The translations under genes and the position numbers were made by a program. Positions 46,429-54,780 of a stretch of DNA of 64,000 bases are shown piece after piece (the stretch's first letter is position 1; every line of letters begins with the position of its first letter). The notes under the pieces were generated by a model. The model was not told the origin of the DNA and searched no databases. It was given only the letters and a program-made list of their open reading frames with translations. Source of the stretch: a virus; the IMG/VR virus record IMGVR_UViG_3300036795_000241, positions 1-64,000 of that record; one strand, given 5' to 3'.

Positions 46429-47286
46429 ATGCCGCCAGTAGCTCCTCGAAGGGTGCGCCCAGCGCGCCGTGAAGCCGACCCGCCGCCAACGAATGGCGAT
46501 GGCGAAACACCGACTCCGCCAGTGCGGGAAGACCCGTGGTCGCCCGCCAGTTCGATGCGCGATATGCAGGGGCTGCTCCTCCTGCTATTCGGCTTTCCGG
46601 GCTGCGGTAAGACGACACTGGGCACGACCGTTACCCGTTCCGAACTCGGATCGCCACTTCTCGTCGTAAACTTCGATGAGGAAGTGCGGTCGATCGCGGA
46701 TCGCGACGACATCATGGTCTGGCCCGGCGTAAAGCAGGGCGGGAAAGTCGGTAGCTGGGATAAGGCGAACGCGTTTCTCACCCGGCTGCAGGGTCGCGAG
46801 CATCCGTTCAAGAGCATTATGTTCGACACGCTGAACCGCGCGGCGGAGCTCGCACTGCGTAAAGTTCGCGAAAGCGGTAACCCGAATCGTGACGGTCGGC
46901 AGATCTTCGGTGAAGCCAACGACATGGTGCTTCAGCTGGTCGAAACGTGGGCGACACTATCCCGTGAGCGCGGGATCAACGTCATCTTCACGTGTCACGC
47001 GAGGGAGGTGCAGGAAGGCGAGAACGGACCGGTATACATCCGGCCCGATGTCACTCCCGGAATCGTTCGCGGGCTGTACCAGAAGGTGTCGACTATCGGC
47101 TACCTGGAGGACGCGAGGACCAATCGTCCGCGCAAGCTGATTACGCACAATACGGCGCGCGTGGTGGCGAAGAACCATCAGCCACGAAGCGGACCGCAGG
47201 TGCCGACCGATATCAGCGACCCCGATCTCGGCAAGATTATCGATCACGTACGCCACGTTAAGCGGTATGCGGCGGCGGACGCATGA
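46429..47286 (+). CDS. RecA-fold ATPase, Sak4-like
   Basis: 285 residues. After a Pro-rich N-terminus (1-40), a RecA-type ATPase with Walker A FGFPGCGKTT (54-63), a strand-end acidic pair in LLVVNFDEEVRS, a Walker B-like segment HPFKSIMFDTLNRA and INVIFTCHARE as a sensor. Phage Sak4 proteins are single-strand annealing recombinases of this fold. It likely works with the Cas4-like nuclease and the SSB-like protein. ATG 46429 overlaps the previous TAA; ends ATGA with the next gene. Confidence 0.75.
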   Translation: MPPVAPRRVRPARREADPPPTNGDGETPTPPVREDPWSPASSMRDMQGLLLLLFGFPGCGKTTLGTTVTRSELGSPLLVVNFDEEVRSIADRDDIMVWPGVKQGGKVGSWDKANAFLTRLQGREHPFKSIMFDTLNRAAELALRKVRESGNPNRDGRQIFGEANDMVLQLVETWATLSRERGINVIFTCHAREVQEGENGPVYIRPDVTPGIVRGLYQKVSTIGYLEDARTNRPRKLITHNTARVVAKNHQPRSGPQVPTDISDPDLGKIIDHVRHVKRYAAADA

Positions 47287-47615
47287 CCGAGCCGGCTAAA
47301 GGGCGTCGTTGGTACCGACATCCGCGTCAGCAAGCAGCGGTAAAGCCGCCGGTTATCTTTCCGGACGTGATGTTCTACGGCCCGTATCTCGACTGCCACG
47401 ATACGTGGATCGGCATGTACTGGAAGCACGACGTGCAGGGCTGGGATGGTGGCTGGTGGGAGGGCTGGCGATTCTACCTAGTGCTCCTTCCCACGACGGT
47501 ATTGCGGATGGACGTGGATCGGTCCGGACGGGATACGCTAGCCTTCCGCCGGTGGAAACGGGAGACCGGACAGAATCCGCGTCCTAACTATCGGCGATGG
47601 AAGGCGTACGCATGA
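47283..47615 (+). CDS. Trp-rich protein, unknown
   Basis: 110 residues, sharing ATGA with the ATPase. A Tyr/Trp-rich core (YGPYLDCHDTWIGMYWKHDV, GWDGGWWEGWRFYLVLLP) and a basic C-terminal helix. No family recognised. Confidence 0.55.
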   Translation: MTEPAKGRRWYRHPRQQAAVKPPVIFPDVMFYGPYLDCHDTWIGMYWKHDVQGWDGGWWEGWRFYLVLLPTTVLRMDVDRSGRDTLAFRRWKRETGQNPRPNYRRWKAYA

Positions 47616-47848
47616 TCATCCTCGATTGGCGCAAGAACGAAAAGCCGTGCGCCCATCCGTTCGAATCGCAGCGGCTTATCGCGATTCATCACTGGTTCCC
47701 GGAGGACGAAGACCTCGATCGTATTCCGAAGACATTCGTCCTCCGCCAGTGTGACAAGTGTCTCGAGCCGAACGTGCTCACGCTATTCGGTACGTGGGAT
47801 CTGGCGCAGCTGGATTCGCTGTCCCGTAAGGTATCTACCCGACTATAA
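47612..47848 (+). CDS. small protein with Cys pairs
   Basis: 78 residues, ATG 47612 coupled to the previous stop. CAHPF and CDKCLEPN suggest a zinc site. No family recognised. Confidence 0.55.
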   Translation: MIILDWRKNEKPCAHPFESQRLIAIHHWFPEDEDLDRIPKTFVLRQCDKCLEPNVLTLFGTWDLAQLDSLSRKVSTRL

Positions 47849-47857
47849 GGAGAATCG

Positions 47858-48415
47858 ATGCCTGTTTCGACTTCCGCTCCCGAAGCTAAGCTCGGCTGGC
47901 TAAAGCCGGCGGACGTGATCGTATGTCGCACTGGCGGAATCGAAGCCGAGTTCATTCGCTTCGGTGCCGAACTCATCGACAAGCCGAACCTCGACAATCA
48001 CGTCGTGGTGGTCGATCACATCGATGCGGCCGGTACCGTGTGGGGTATCGAAGGTCGCCCCGGCGGCGTCGGATGGGTCGACTGTGCGAAGTACTTCGGT
48101 AACGGATACGCGCTCACGAATCGGCGCCAACCGAAGTCCGATGAACAGCGAGCTCACGTTACCGGAACGATGAAGAAGCTAGTCGGTACCGGTTACGACT
48201 GGCGCGCAATTATCGAGGATTGCGGTGACGACCTGCACATTCCCGATCCGTGGCGGGAGAAGTGGAACGGACTCGTACCGGGTCACGTGGTGTGCAGCTC
48301 CGGAGCCATCATCGGTTACTACGGTTCCGGCTTGCTTTATCCGACTGATATCGACATGGCGCATATCCAGCCCGCCGACTGGACCGCGTTCATTCTGCAG
48401 CACAGCTACGAATAG
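47858..48415 (+). CDS. NlpC/P60-like amidase (permuted, YiiX-type)
   Basis: 185 residues, AAGGAGAA before ATG 47858. Layout of the circularly permuted NlpC/P60 fold: LKPADVIVCR start, His in NHVVVVDH (about 47-54), and a C-terminal Cys in VVCSSGAIIGYYG (about 148-160). These proteins are Cys peptidases, amidases or lipid-modifying enzymes. No signal peptide is visible, so it probably acts inside the cell on a peptide or lipid substrate rather than as the lysin. Confidence 0.7.
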   Translation: MPVSTSAPEAKLGWLKPADVIVCRTGGIEAEFIRFGAELIDKPNLDNHVVVVDHIDAAGTVWGIEGRPGGVGWVDCAKYFGNGYALTNRRQPKSDEQRAHVTGTMKKLVGTGYDWRAIIEDCGDDLHIPDPWREKWNGLVPGHVVCSSGAIIGYYGSGLLYPTDIDMAHIQPADWTAFILQHSYE

Positions 48416-48424
48416 GAAGTAACG

Positions 48425-49570
48425 ATGGAAACCGCTCTCGCCGCCATATCCGCACTCTTCGTCCTGCTTACCGCGCTCTGCCTGTGGCTCATCCGCCAAG
48501 TGTGGCTACTGCGGTACCGTACGCCCGGTAAGCACGCTGTCGCTGTCGAGGTTAAGCCGGCACCGACCAACGATGAGCCGGACGTCAAGGACGCGCTGAT
48601 CGCTAAGCTCGAAGCGGACCTTCGTGACGCACGTAACGAAAGCCTCGCAATGGTTGGCGATCTAAGGCGACAGCTGGCCGAAGCGGACGCCAATGCGACG
48701 TTGCGGATTCAGCGTTCCGAAGCACTGGCGGAACGCCAGGCGGGTGAGCGGATTGCCGCGATTAGACAAGAATACACGGAGAGGCGACGAGCGGAGAATA
48801 AAGCGTCTAACGCTCGCTCACGTACCGCACTGGTTGCGAAAATCGGCGAGCACCTTGCACCGCTTTTCGAAGGCTTCAAGTATAACTTGAAAGATGTAAG
48901 ACACGTAGGCGAGATATTCGATTTCCTTGTCTTTGATGGACTCGAGGAAGGCGAAATTCGTCAGGTGGTCTTTCTCGAGGTAAAGACAAAGCGAAGTGGC
49001 GCACGAGTTACGAACCCGCGTGAGAAGATGCTACGGGATGCCGTTGAAAATGGTCGTGTGTCCTACGATATCTACGTACCGCCGGTTAATGGAAGCTTAG
49101 TTATGCGAACATGTAGCGTAGTACTTCCGGGCGGAGCGGACTGCCCCAAAAAGCATTACGCGCTAGGTTTCTGTCGTCCGCACTACTACCGAAAAAGGCG
49201 GTACGGAGATCCGGGCTTTATTCCGGATATCACGCAGGACGGTAATCCGAACTGGAGCGAAGTACCGGGATACCGCGCAAAGCACGGACGTGTGCGCAGA
49301 GCTTACGGAAAGGCTAGCGAATACGAATGCGAAAACTGCGAAAAGCAAGCTAGCGACTGGGCGATGCTGCATGATACGAACGGAGAAGATATCGATGACT
49401 TTATCCCGCTGTGTCGAAGCTGTCACTGCCTCTACGACGATATCGGAAGACACTGGCGCGTAAAGTCGCCACCGCATTGCTCAACGTGTACTTGCAGCAT
49501 AAACGGAGGAACTAATGGCCGACCCCGCCGGCGAAGCGTTCGCCCGGACGGTGACTCCACCGCAGATTGA
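48425..49570 (+). CDS. membrane-anchored Holliday-resolvase-like nuclease fused to HNH
   Basis: 381 residues. One N-terminal membrane segment (residues 4-29), a coiled coil (55-130), an archaeal-Holliday-resolvase-related domain with GEIFDFLVFDG (162-172, Asp167) and VVFLEVKTKRSG (181-192, Glu185 and Lys187), then from MRTC (227-230) an HNH unit: CPKKHYALGFCRPHYYRKRRYG, CENCEKQ and DFIPLCRSCHCLYDD. The HNH part reads exactly like stand-alone actinophage HNH genes, so a homing-type gene has probably fused onto a resolvase. The centre of the gene is less GC-rich than its neighbours. The 3' end overlaps the next gene by 56 bases. Confidence 0.75.
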   Translation: METALAAISALFVLLTALCLWLIRQVWLLRYRTPGKHAVAVEVKPAPTNDEPDVKDALIAKLEADLRDARNESLAMVGDLRRQLAEADANATLRIQRSEALAERQAGERIAAIRQEYTERRRAENKASNARSRTALVAKIGEHLAPLFEGFKYNLKDVRHVGEIFDFLVFDGLEEGEIRQVVFLEVKTKRSGARVTNPREKMLRDAVENGRVSYDIYVPPVNGSLVMRTCSVVLPGGADCPKKHYALGFCRPHYYRKRRYGDPGFIPDITQDGNPNWSEVPGYRAKHGRVRRAYGKASEYECENCEKQASDWAMLHDTNGEDIDDFIPLCRSCHCLYDDIGRHWRVKSPPHCSTCTCSINGGTNGRPRRRSVRPDGDSTAD

Positions 49571-49775
49571 CATTCCCAGTGTCCGGCCAGACGAAAACCT
49601 ATCGCCGCGGGAGCTTCTCGAAAGGGCGGTCTTCGAATCGCTCGGTCGCGCCTCGGTGTGCTGGGAGGACTTCCCGTCCGGGGTGTTCCTCGCGGAGCAG
49701 GCGAAGGCGGTTGGCGAAAACTTGCTCGAATGCATTGACGCGTTCGTGCAGCACAAACTTCAGGGTAGCGGTTGA
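49515..49775 (+). CDS. small protein, unknown
   Basis: 86 residues. ATG 49515 follows GGAGG. Acidic helix-rich (SPRELLERAVFESLGRA, AEQAKAVGENLLECIDA). Its last codons reach promoter P20. Because ATG lies within the fusion gene's 3' tail, the last ~19 residues of the latter overlap it. Confidence 0.6.
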   Translation: MADPAGEAFARTVTPPQIDIPSVRPDENLSPRELLERAVFESLGRASVCWEDFPSGVFLAEQAKAVGENLLECIDAFVQHKLQGSG

Positions 49776-49801
49776 CAGTTTGCGACTGGCTATGCTATAC
49801 T
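49772..49801 (+). promoter_or_regulatory. promoter P20
   Basis: TTGACA (49772-49777), 18 bases, TATACT (49796-49801). A GAGGC/GCCTC hairpin lies in the leader (49815-49831). Confidence 0.9.
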
Positions 49802-49859
49802 GGAGGTTCAATTAGAGGCCGATCGCGCCTCAAAGCGATCACGTAGAAAGGACAGGCAG

Positions 49860-50264
49860 ATGCCCGTTCAGGTAGACCTCACCGGCGTTTCCGTTGAAGG
49901 CCCCACTCCGCTGGAGCCGGACACGTATGACGCAGTTATCACGAAGGCGGACATTCATCCGTCCAAGTCCTCGCAGAACGACACGCTGTACCTCGAGATA
50001 GCGGTCGGTGAGGAAGGGCGCAATCTCCGCTGGAACTGCTCCGTGGCGGGGGACTCGCTGTGGCGCTTCAAGAAGCTGCTGGTGCGACTCGGATTCGAAA
50101 TCCCGGAAGGGCCCTTCGAGTTCGACGAGAAGGAACTGATCGGCGCCGAATGCCAGGTCAAGGTCAGCCTCGAGCCGCACTACCAGGACCCGTCCCGCAA
50201 GACGAACAAGATCACCGCCGTTCTCGGCCCGGACGGCGAAGAAGGTGAGGGTTCCTGGGGCTAG
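49860..50264 (+). CDS. single-stranded DNA-binding-like protein (DUF669)
   Basis: 134 residues. Strand-rich OB-like body (VEGPTPLEPDTYDAVITKADI, DTLYLEIAVGEEGRNLRWNC, LIGAECQVKVSLEP) ending in an acidic, Trp-tipped tail (GEEGEGSWG), as in SSB proteins that recruit partners. Family call is DUF669-like by pattern. Its own promoter, P20, and a strong terminator (50271) suggest high expression. It probably coats single strands for Sak4, Cas4 and polymerase. Confidence 0.75.
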   Translation: MPVQVDLTGVSVEGPTPLEPDTYDAVITKADIHPSKSSQNDTLYLEIAVGEEGRNLRWNCSVAGDSLWRFKKLLVRLGFEIPEGPFEFDEKELIGAECQVKVSLEPHYQDPSRKTNKITAVLGPDGEEGEGSWG

Positions 50265-50269
50265 CTTAG

Positions 50270-50291
50270 CTTCCCGCCGAAAGGCGGGGAG
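50270..50291 (+). terminator. terminator hairpins after the SSB-like gene
   Basis: CCCGCC-GAAA-GGCGGG (about 50274-50289) with further pairing outside, then a second stem GGCGGGCCG/CGGTCCGCC further along (about 50298-50343). The 50265-50368 gap holds nothing else. Confidence 0.65.
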
Positions 50292-50368
50292 GCTGGGGGC
50301 GGGCCGGCACCTCCTCTCACAAGTTGCGAGTCGGTCCGCCTCCTTCCTAATGGCGTAAAGGAGTACCG

Positions 50369-50914
50369 TTGCTGTATGTCGGAATAGACCCGGGGTCGAT
50401 TTACACTGGGATCGCCGTATACAACGGTACCGAATTCACGCTATGGTGCGAGACAAGTGATCCAACGGCTATCTTCGATTTTATCGATGATCTCCGCGCA
50501 GTTGAACCGATACACGTAGTGCTCGAAATAATGACGGGTGGCGGCGTCCGCGACAAGCACATTGTCCGCACCATCGAAGTCGTTGGCTACGTGTATCACG
50601 GGTGCCGGGAACGCGATGTCCCGATAACCCGAGTCCCGCAGCAGTTGCGGCTATCCGCGGTGTCGCAATTGCCGGACGCGATAAAGGGAAAGGACGAACG
50701 GTCAGCAGCGGCACACGCAATGGCGTTTGCCGAACGGACGGAGAGAAAGAATGCTCGAGCAAGCCAGCATCGAGGTGCGCCACCACTTCGAGGCCGCACA
50801 CCGGCTGTTCCTGACGTCGGGAAAGTGCGAAAATATCCACGGACACAGCTGGAAAGTCGCACTAGAGTTGACCGGTCTGGTCGACTCCGCCAACGGAATG
50901 GTCGGCGCACTTGA
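50369..50914 (+). CDS. RuvC-like Holliday junction resolvase, ORF overrunning QueD
   Basis: TTG 50369 five bases after AAGGAG. YVGIDPGSIYTGIAVY (Asp7) starts the RNase H fold, VVLEIM carries the second acidic residue, and AAAHAMAFAERTE ends the recognisable domain (about residue 130). The frame continues for 164 bases in an unrelated frame over QueD without a stop, so the C-terminal ~50 residues are run-on or a frameshift has removed a stop. Likely resolves recombination or replication branches. Confidence 0.75.
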   Translation: MLYVGIDPGSIYTGIAVYNGTEFTLWCETSDPTAIFDFIDDLRAVEPIHVVLEIMTGGGVRDKHIVRTIEVVGYVYHGCRERDVPITRVPQQLRLSAVSQLPDAIKGKDERSAAAHAMAFAERTERKNARASQHRGAPPLRGRTPAVPDVGKVRKYPRTQLESRTRVDRSGRLRQRNGRRT

Positions 50915-51251
50915 CTTCAGCGACGTAAAGGGTTCGTTCCGTACGTATCTCGATAACGAGTTCGACCACCGATTGCTACTGCACCGCGAAGACCCATTCG
51001 CCGGTCCACTGATCCACAGCTTCGAACACGATCTGGTCTCCGCAAAGCCGGACACGGGAAAGCTCGATTCACTCCCCGGTGTCTCGTGCTTCGATTACGA
51101 CCCGACCACCGAGAACGTCGCACGGACGATCGGCGTCTGGGCCAGTGACGAGTTCGGGATGAATGCCGCACTTAGCGCGGTCCGCGTAACGGTTCACGAG
51201 ACGGACGTAAATTCCGCGACGTGGATGACGGCACTTACAGGAGAAATGTAG
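50751..51251 (+). CDS. queD: QueD, 6-carboxytetrahydropterin synthase
   Basis: 166 residues. Second step of preQ0 synthesis: converts 7,8-dihydroneopterin triphosphate to 6-carboxytetrahydropterin. Zinc ligands His17 and the HGH at 30-32, catalytic Cys26 in GKCENIHGHSW, and EFDHRLLLH and VHETDVNSA in the second half. ATG 50751 follows GGAGAGAAAGA. It begins the cassette QueD-QueE-FolE-DpdA-QueC. Confidence 0.9.
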   Translation: MLEQASIEVRHHFEAAHRLFLTSGKCENIHGHSWKVALELTGLVDSANGMVGALDFSDVKGSFRTYLDNEFDHRLLLHREDPFAGPLIHSFEHDLVSAKPDTGKLDSLPGVSCFDYDPTTENVARTIGVWASDEFGMNAALSAVRVTVHETDVNSATWMTALTGEM

Positions 51252-52025
51252 ATGACAACTGAGGCTCCGGCCCGAGATTGGCTGCTGGTATCCGAGCAGT
51301 TCCTCTCGCACCAGGGCGAAGGGCCGTCAACCGGGCGGCTCGCGAAATTCCTTCGCCTCGGCGGATGCAACCAAGCGTGCCACTGGTGCGATACGCCATA
51401 CTCGTGGGTCTATGACGATCGACACGTCGCACTTCACGATAGCGGGAAGAAGTACAATCCCGCGGAGGAGCTCAAGCGGCATCAGATCGGCGAGATCACG
51501 GAATGGCTAGCCACGCCGCCATTCGCACCGCTATGCGTGATCACTGGCGGTGAGCCGATGCTCCAGCGCGATCAGCTCGAACGAATGATCAGCGCCGCGA
51601 ACGAGGAGCTCAACTACCGCTTCGAAATCGAAACCGCGGGAACGATTCATCCCGGTCCGTTGCTGCTGTTCCAGAACGTTGACTACAACGTGTCCCCGAA
51701 GCTGGCGTCCAGTGGCAATCCGTATAAGCTACGGTATCAGCCCGAGGTGCTCCGCGCGTTCGCCGAATCGTGGGCCACGTTCAAGTTCGTGGTCGATACC
51801 CGCAAAGGGATGACCGCGGAAGTGCGTGACGATATCTCGGAGATCCGGCGAATCATCCGCGACTGCGAAATCCCGCCGCGTAACGTCTGGCTAATGCCGT
51901 GCGGAACGATATCGCGGGAAGTGGTCGACGGGATGCGCGTCCTTGCCCCAGTGGCTGCCGAGTCCGGGTGGAACGTGAGCACGCGACTGCACATTCTTGC
52001 CTACGAGAACCAGCGGGGGATCTGA
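51252..52025 (+). CDS. queE: QueE, 7-carboxy-7-deazaguanine synthase
   Basis: 257 residues. Radical-SAM enzyme converting 6-carboxytetrahydropterin to 7-carboxy-7-deazaguanine. The 4Fe-4S motif CNQACHWC (Cys39, Cys43, Cys46), SHQGEGPSTGR at the start, and CVITGGEPMLQ as the SAM-binding GGEP motif are intact. Starts right after the QueD stop; its own stop overlaps FolE (TGATG). Confidence 0.92.
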   Translation: MTTEAPARDWLLVSEQFLSHQGEGPSTGRLAKFLRLGGCNQACHWCDTPYSWVYDDRHVALHDSGKKYNPAEELKRHQIGEITEWLATPPFAPLCVITGGEPMLQRDQLERMISAANEELNYRFEIETAGTIHPGPLLLFQNVDYNVSPKLASSGNPYKLRYQPEVLRAFAESWATFKFVVDTRKGMTAEVRDDISEIRRIIRDCEIPPRNVWLMPCGTISREVVDGMRVLAPVAAESGWNVSTRLHILAYENQRGI

Positions 52026-52603
52026 TGCTCGATAAGAACGTCGCCGAAATGGAATCGGCTGTCGGCTGGCTTCTCGATCAGCTCGGTTACGACCGAACGA
52101 CCCAGCACTTCACCCGCACGCCGCAACGCGTAGCGAGAATGCTTTCCGAGTACGCGAAGAACGGTAGCGCGGATCGGGTGCGTGAGCTGCTCGGCGTTAC
52201 GTTCATCGAACCCGGTGCGGTCTCGTCACTGGTCCTCGAAGGTCCGGTGGACTACGTCTCGATGTGCGCGCACCACATGCTCCCCGTAACCGGTACCGCC
52301 TGGATCGGTTATCTCCCCGCAAAGGCGGTATGCGGACTCTCGAAACTGGCGCGCGTGGTCGATCACTATGCGCATCAGCTAGGCGTACAGGAAGTGATCA
52401 CGCAGCAGATAGCGGATGCACTGGTGGAACACCTCGAACCGATGGGCGCAATGGTCGTGGTCCGGGCACAGCACGGCTGCATGTCCACCCGTGGCGTAAG
52501 GCAGCCGCAAGCGTTTACGACCACTTCGGCGGTCCGCGGCGCGTTTAAGGAAAGTGCGGCCGCCCGCAACGAGTTCCTCCAGCTGATGCAAACGAAGGGC
52601 TAA
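52025..52603 (+). CDS. folE: FolE, GTP cyclohydrolase I
   Basis: 192 residues. First step of 7-deazaguanine synthesis (GTP to dihydroneopterin triphosphate). Zinc ligands Cys81 (SMCAHHMLP), His84 and Cys152 (HGCMSTRG); LSKLARVVDHYA and VITQQIADALVEHL are typical of FolE. ATG 52025 is coupled to QueE. Slightly short at the N-terminus, normal for bacterial/phage FolE. Confidence 0.9.
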   Translation: MLDKNVAEMESAVGWLLDQLGYDRTTQHFTRTPQRVARMLSEYAKNGSADRVRELLGVTFIEPGAVSSLVLEGPVDYVSMCAHHMLPVTGTAWIGYLPAKAVCGLSKLARVVDHYAHQLGVQEVITQQIADALVEHLEPMGAMVVVRAQHGCMSTRGVRQPQAFTTTSAVRGAFKESAAARNEFLQLMQTKG

Positions 52604-52609
52604 GGTAGC

Positions 52610-53428
52610 GTGAAGCTTGCGCACATCGTGCCAATCACGATGCTTACTGCGGTCCCGCGAACCGCGTCGGCGCACCTAACGATTACGAATCTCGTGCTTA
52701 GCTGTCCGCGCTATCAGCGATTCTATCGTAAGCGAGCGCACGCGGGTGACCTAGTCATTCTCGACAATCCCGTCCACGAGAATCAGCCAATCGATATCGG
52801 TAGCTGGCTCGAGGCAATCTCGATGCTCGAACCGACGGTGGCGATTGTCCCGGACGTAATTGACGATATCCCGATGACGGTAAACCTCGCGCGGCACGCG
52901 GCGGGAATCGTATCCTCGCGGAAAGCAATCCTCCCGCAACCGGAGCTAATGGCGGTTCCGCATGGTCACACGCATGAAGAGTTCTACCAGTGCGCCGCTG
53001 AGCTGATCAAGATTCCCGGGATAACGTGGCTCGGGATTACCCTGGAACGGCGATTGAACGATGATCAACTCGCGCTAAAGCGTAGGCGTGAACGGCTGCG
53101 GATGCTCTCGTACGACCCGCTATTCTCGGGTACGAAGATCCACCTTCTCGGCGTTTCCGAGACCGCGGAGGAGCTCGGTGACGATTCCGTATGGGAACGC
53201 GCGGTCAGCTGCGACACTTCGAAGTTCGCCGTATGGGCGCTTACCCGCAATCCGGTTGCGCCACCGGTTCCGCTTAGCACACCGTATCCCGGTCGCGAGA
53301 TATTCGGCGGGAGCTACAATTACTACTGGGCGCACGGTTTGTCGTGGCCGGACCGGCGAAAGTTCACGCAGAATCTCGCCGAATGGTCGCGCTATGCCCA
53401 GCGATACGACAGGAGCACGAACGAGTAA
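52610..53428 (+). CDS. dpdA: DpdA-type DNA guanine transglycosylase
   Basis: 272 residues from GTG 52610. Paralog of tRNA-guanine transglycosylase that exchanges guanine in DNA for a 7-deazaguanine. Candidate nucleophile region GDLVILDNPVHE (Asp52) and IVPDVIDDIPMTVNLARHA (Asp82) fit the DpdA pattern seen in phages with modified DNA. GITWLGITLERRLN is the later substrate-binding region. It ends at the TAA that overlaps the QueC start. Confidence 0.85.
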   Translation: MKLAHIVPITMLTAVPRTASAHLTITNLVLSCPRYQRFYRKRAHAGDLVILDNPVHENQPIDIGSWLEAISMLEPTVAIVPDVIDDIPMTVNLARHAAGIVSSRKAILPQPELMAVPHGHTHEEFYQCAAELIKIPGITWLGITLERRLNDDQLALKRRRERLRMLSYDPLFSGTKIHLLGVSETAEELGDDSVWERAVSCDTSKFAVWALTRNPVAPPVPLSTPYPGREIFGGSYNYYWAHGLSWPDRRKFTQNLAEWSRYAQRYDRSTNE

Positions 53429-54780
53429 TGTCTGGAATCTTTGCGGCGATGGTGCATAGCCAGAGCGTGCCCTCGGCGCCACTTGAGCGGCTGGTCAAGG
53501 GTTCGCAGAAGCGCGGTAACGATGGCGTTAGTGTCGTAACGCTTAATCGGTCGTTTAGCCGCGTTTCGCGGAATCGCACATGGTACGACGTTAACGCGAA
53601 AACGGGCCGCGGAGTATTCCCGCCGGGCGTGTATGGCGTTCTCGGGTGTGCGTATTCCCGTCCCGCCGCGGGTGACCACGTTGCGCCGCCGTTCATCAAT
53701 CGCGCTAGCTCGTGGTGCGTAACGGTCGATGGGGCAATTACGAACTGGTACGGACAGCAGCTTGCCGAACGGCTCCTCGTTGACGAGTACGAGGACTGGA
53801 CCGAATTCGTCGAGGACCTCGAAGGTCAGTTCGCGATTGTCGCGATGCATCGTGACGACCCACGTACGCTGTATTACGGCTGCAAGGCTAAGCCGCTCTA
53901 CATGCTTTACGACCCGATCATGCACGCCGTTTACATCGCACAGCAGCCGGAGTACTTCTACGGGATGTACGATGAGTCGCGGACTCCCCGTCCAGTGCGG
54001 CTGGGCCCGTATTCCTGCGGCGAAATCGCAGCCGATGGAAAGGTCCGTCCGGCGCATCCGTTGCGACACCGTTACGGCTCCGGTTCGCTGATGCTTTGCG
54101 GTGGCGGTCTCGACAGCACCGTAGCCGCGTGGGATAATGCGCAAACGTATGCCGATGACACGCTGCTAATGTACGTCGATTACGGAGCGCGGGCGCGCGT
54201 GAAGGAGTGGCACGCGACGCAGTCACTGGCGGCCGCAATGGCCAGCCCGCACAGCGGATTGGTCGGCTCCACTGAAGCGGTAAAGGTGCCCTTCGATTTC
54301 TTTCGTAAGCATGTCGCCTCGCCACTGTTTCCGGGTGGCAAACCGGTATCTGAGCACCCTCAGCCCGGACAGGCTACGGAGTGGGTACCGGCACGGAATA
54401 CCGTACTAATGGCACTGGCGGTGTCGTTTGCTGAATCTAACGGTCTGGCGCGGATCGTGACCGGGATCAATATGGAAGCGGCTGCCGCGTATCCGGATAA
54501 CGAAGAAGAATGGCACCGTCGCTGGGAGCAGCTGCTACCGTATGCGGTAGGCGATGGCGCACAGATCGACCTGGAATCACCGCTTCGCGGTATGTCGAAA
54601 GCGGACATCGTAAGGCTCGGTGAGACGCTAAAGGTACCGTGGGGCACGGTCGATAGCTGGTCCTGCTATAACGGCGGGAAGAATCACTGTGGCCAGTGCT
54701 CCAGCTGCCGAGCTCGTCGTGGCGCATTCGTCCGCGCGCAGATTCCGGACGTTACGCGATACACCAGGGAGCCGAAATGA
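53428..54780 (+). CDS. queC: Gat-QueC fusion, 7-cyano-7-deazaguanine synthase
   Basis: 450 residues. N-terminal class II glutamine amidotransferase-like part (MSGIFAAM, DGAITNW) and C-terminal QueC with the PP-loop LCGGGLDST (223-231) and a zinc knuckle CYNGGKNHCGQCSSC near 420-434. QueC uses ATP and ammonia to make preQ0 from the QueE product. Class II amidotransferases need a Cys at residue 2; here it is Ser, so the ammonia-donating half may be inactive or changed. ATG 53428 overlaps the DpdA stop. Confidence 0.9.
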   Translation: MSGIFAAMVHSQSVPSAPLERLVKGSQKRGNDGVSVVTLNRSFSRVSRNRTWYDVNAKTGRGVFPPGVYGVLGCAYSRPAAGDHVAPPFINRASSWCVTVDGAITNWYGQQLAERLLVDEYEDWTEFVEDLEGQFAIVAMHRDDPRTLYYGCKAKPLYMLYDPIMHAVYIAQQPEYFYGMYDESRTPRPVRLGPYSCGEIAADGKVRPAHPLRHRYGSGSLMLCGGGLDSTVAAWDNAQTYADDTLLMYVDYGARARVKEWHATQSLAAAMASPHSGLVGSTEAVKVPFDFFRKHVASPLFPGGKPVSEHPQPGQATEWVPARNTVLMALAVSFAESNGLARIVTGINMEAAAAYPDNEEEWHRRWEQLLPYAVGDGAQIDLESPLRGMSKADIVRLGETLKVPWGTVDSWSCYNGGKNHCGQCSSCRARRGAFVRAQIPDVTRYTREPK

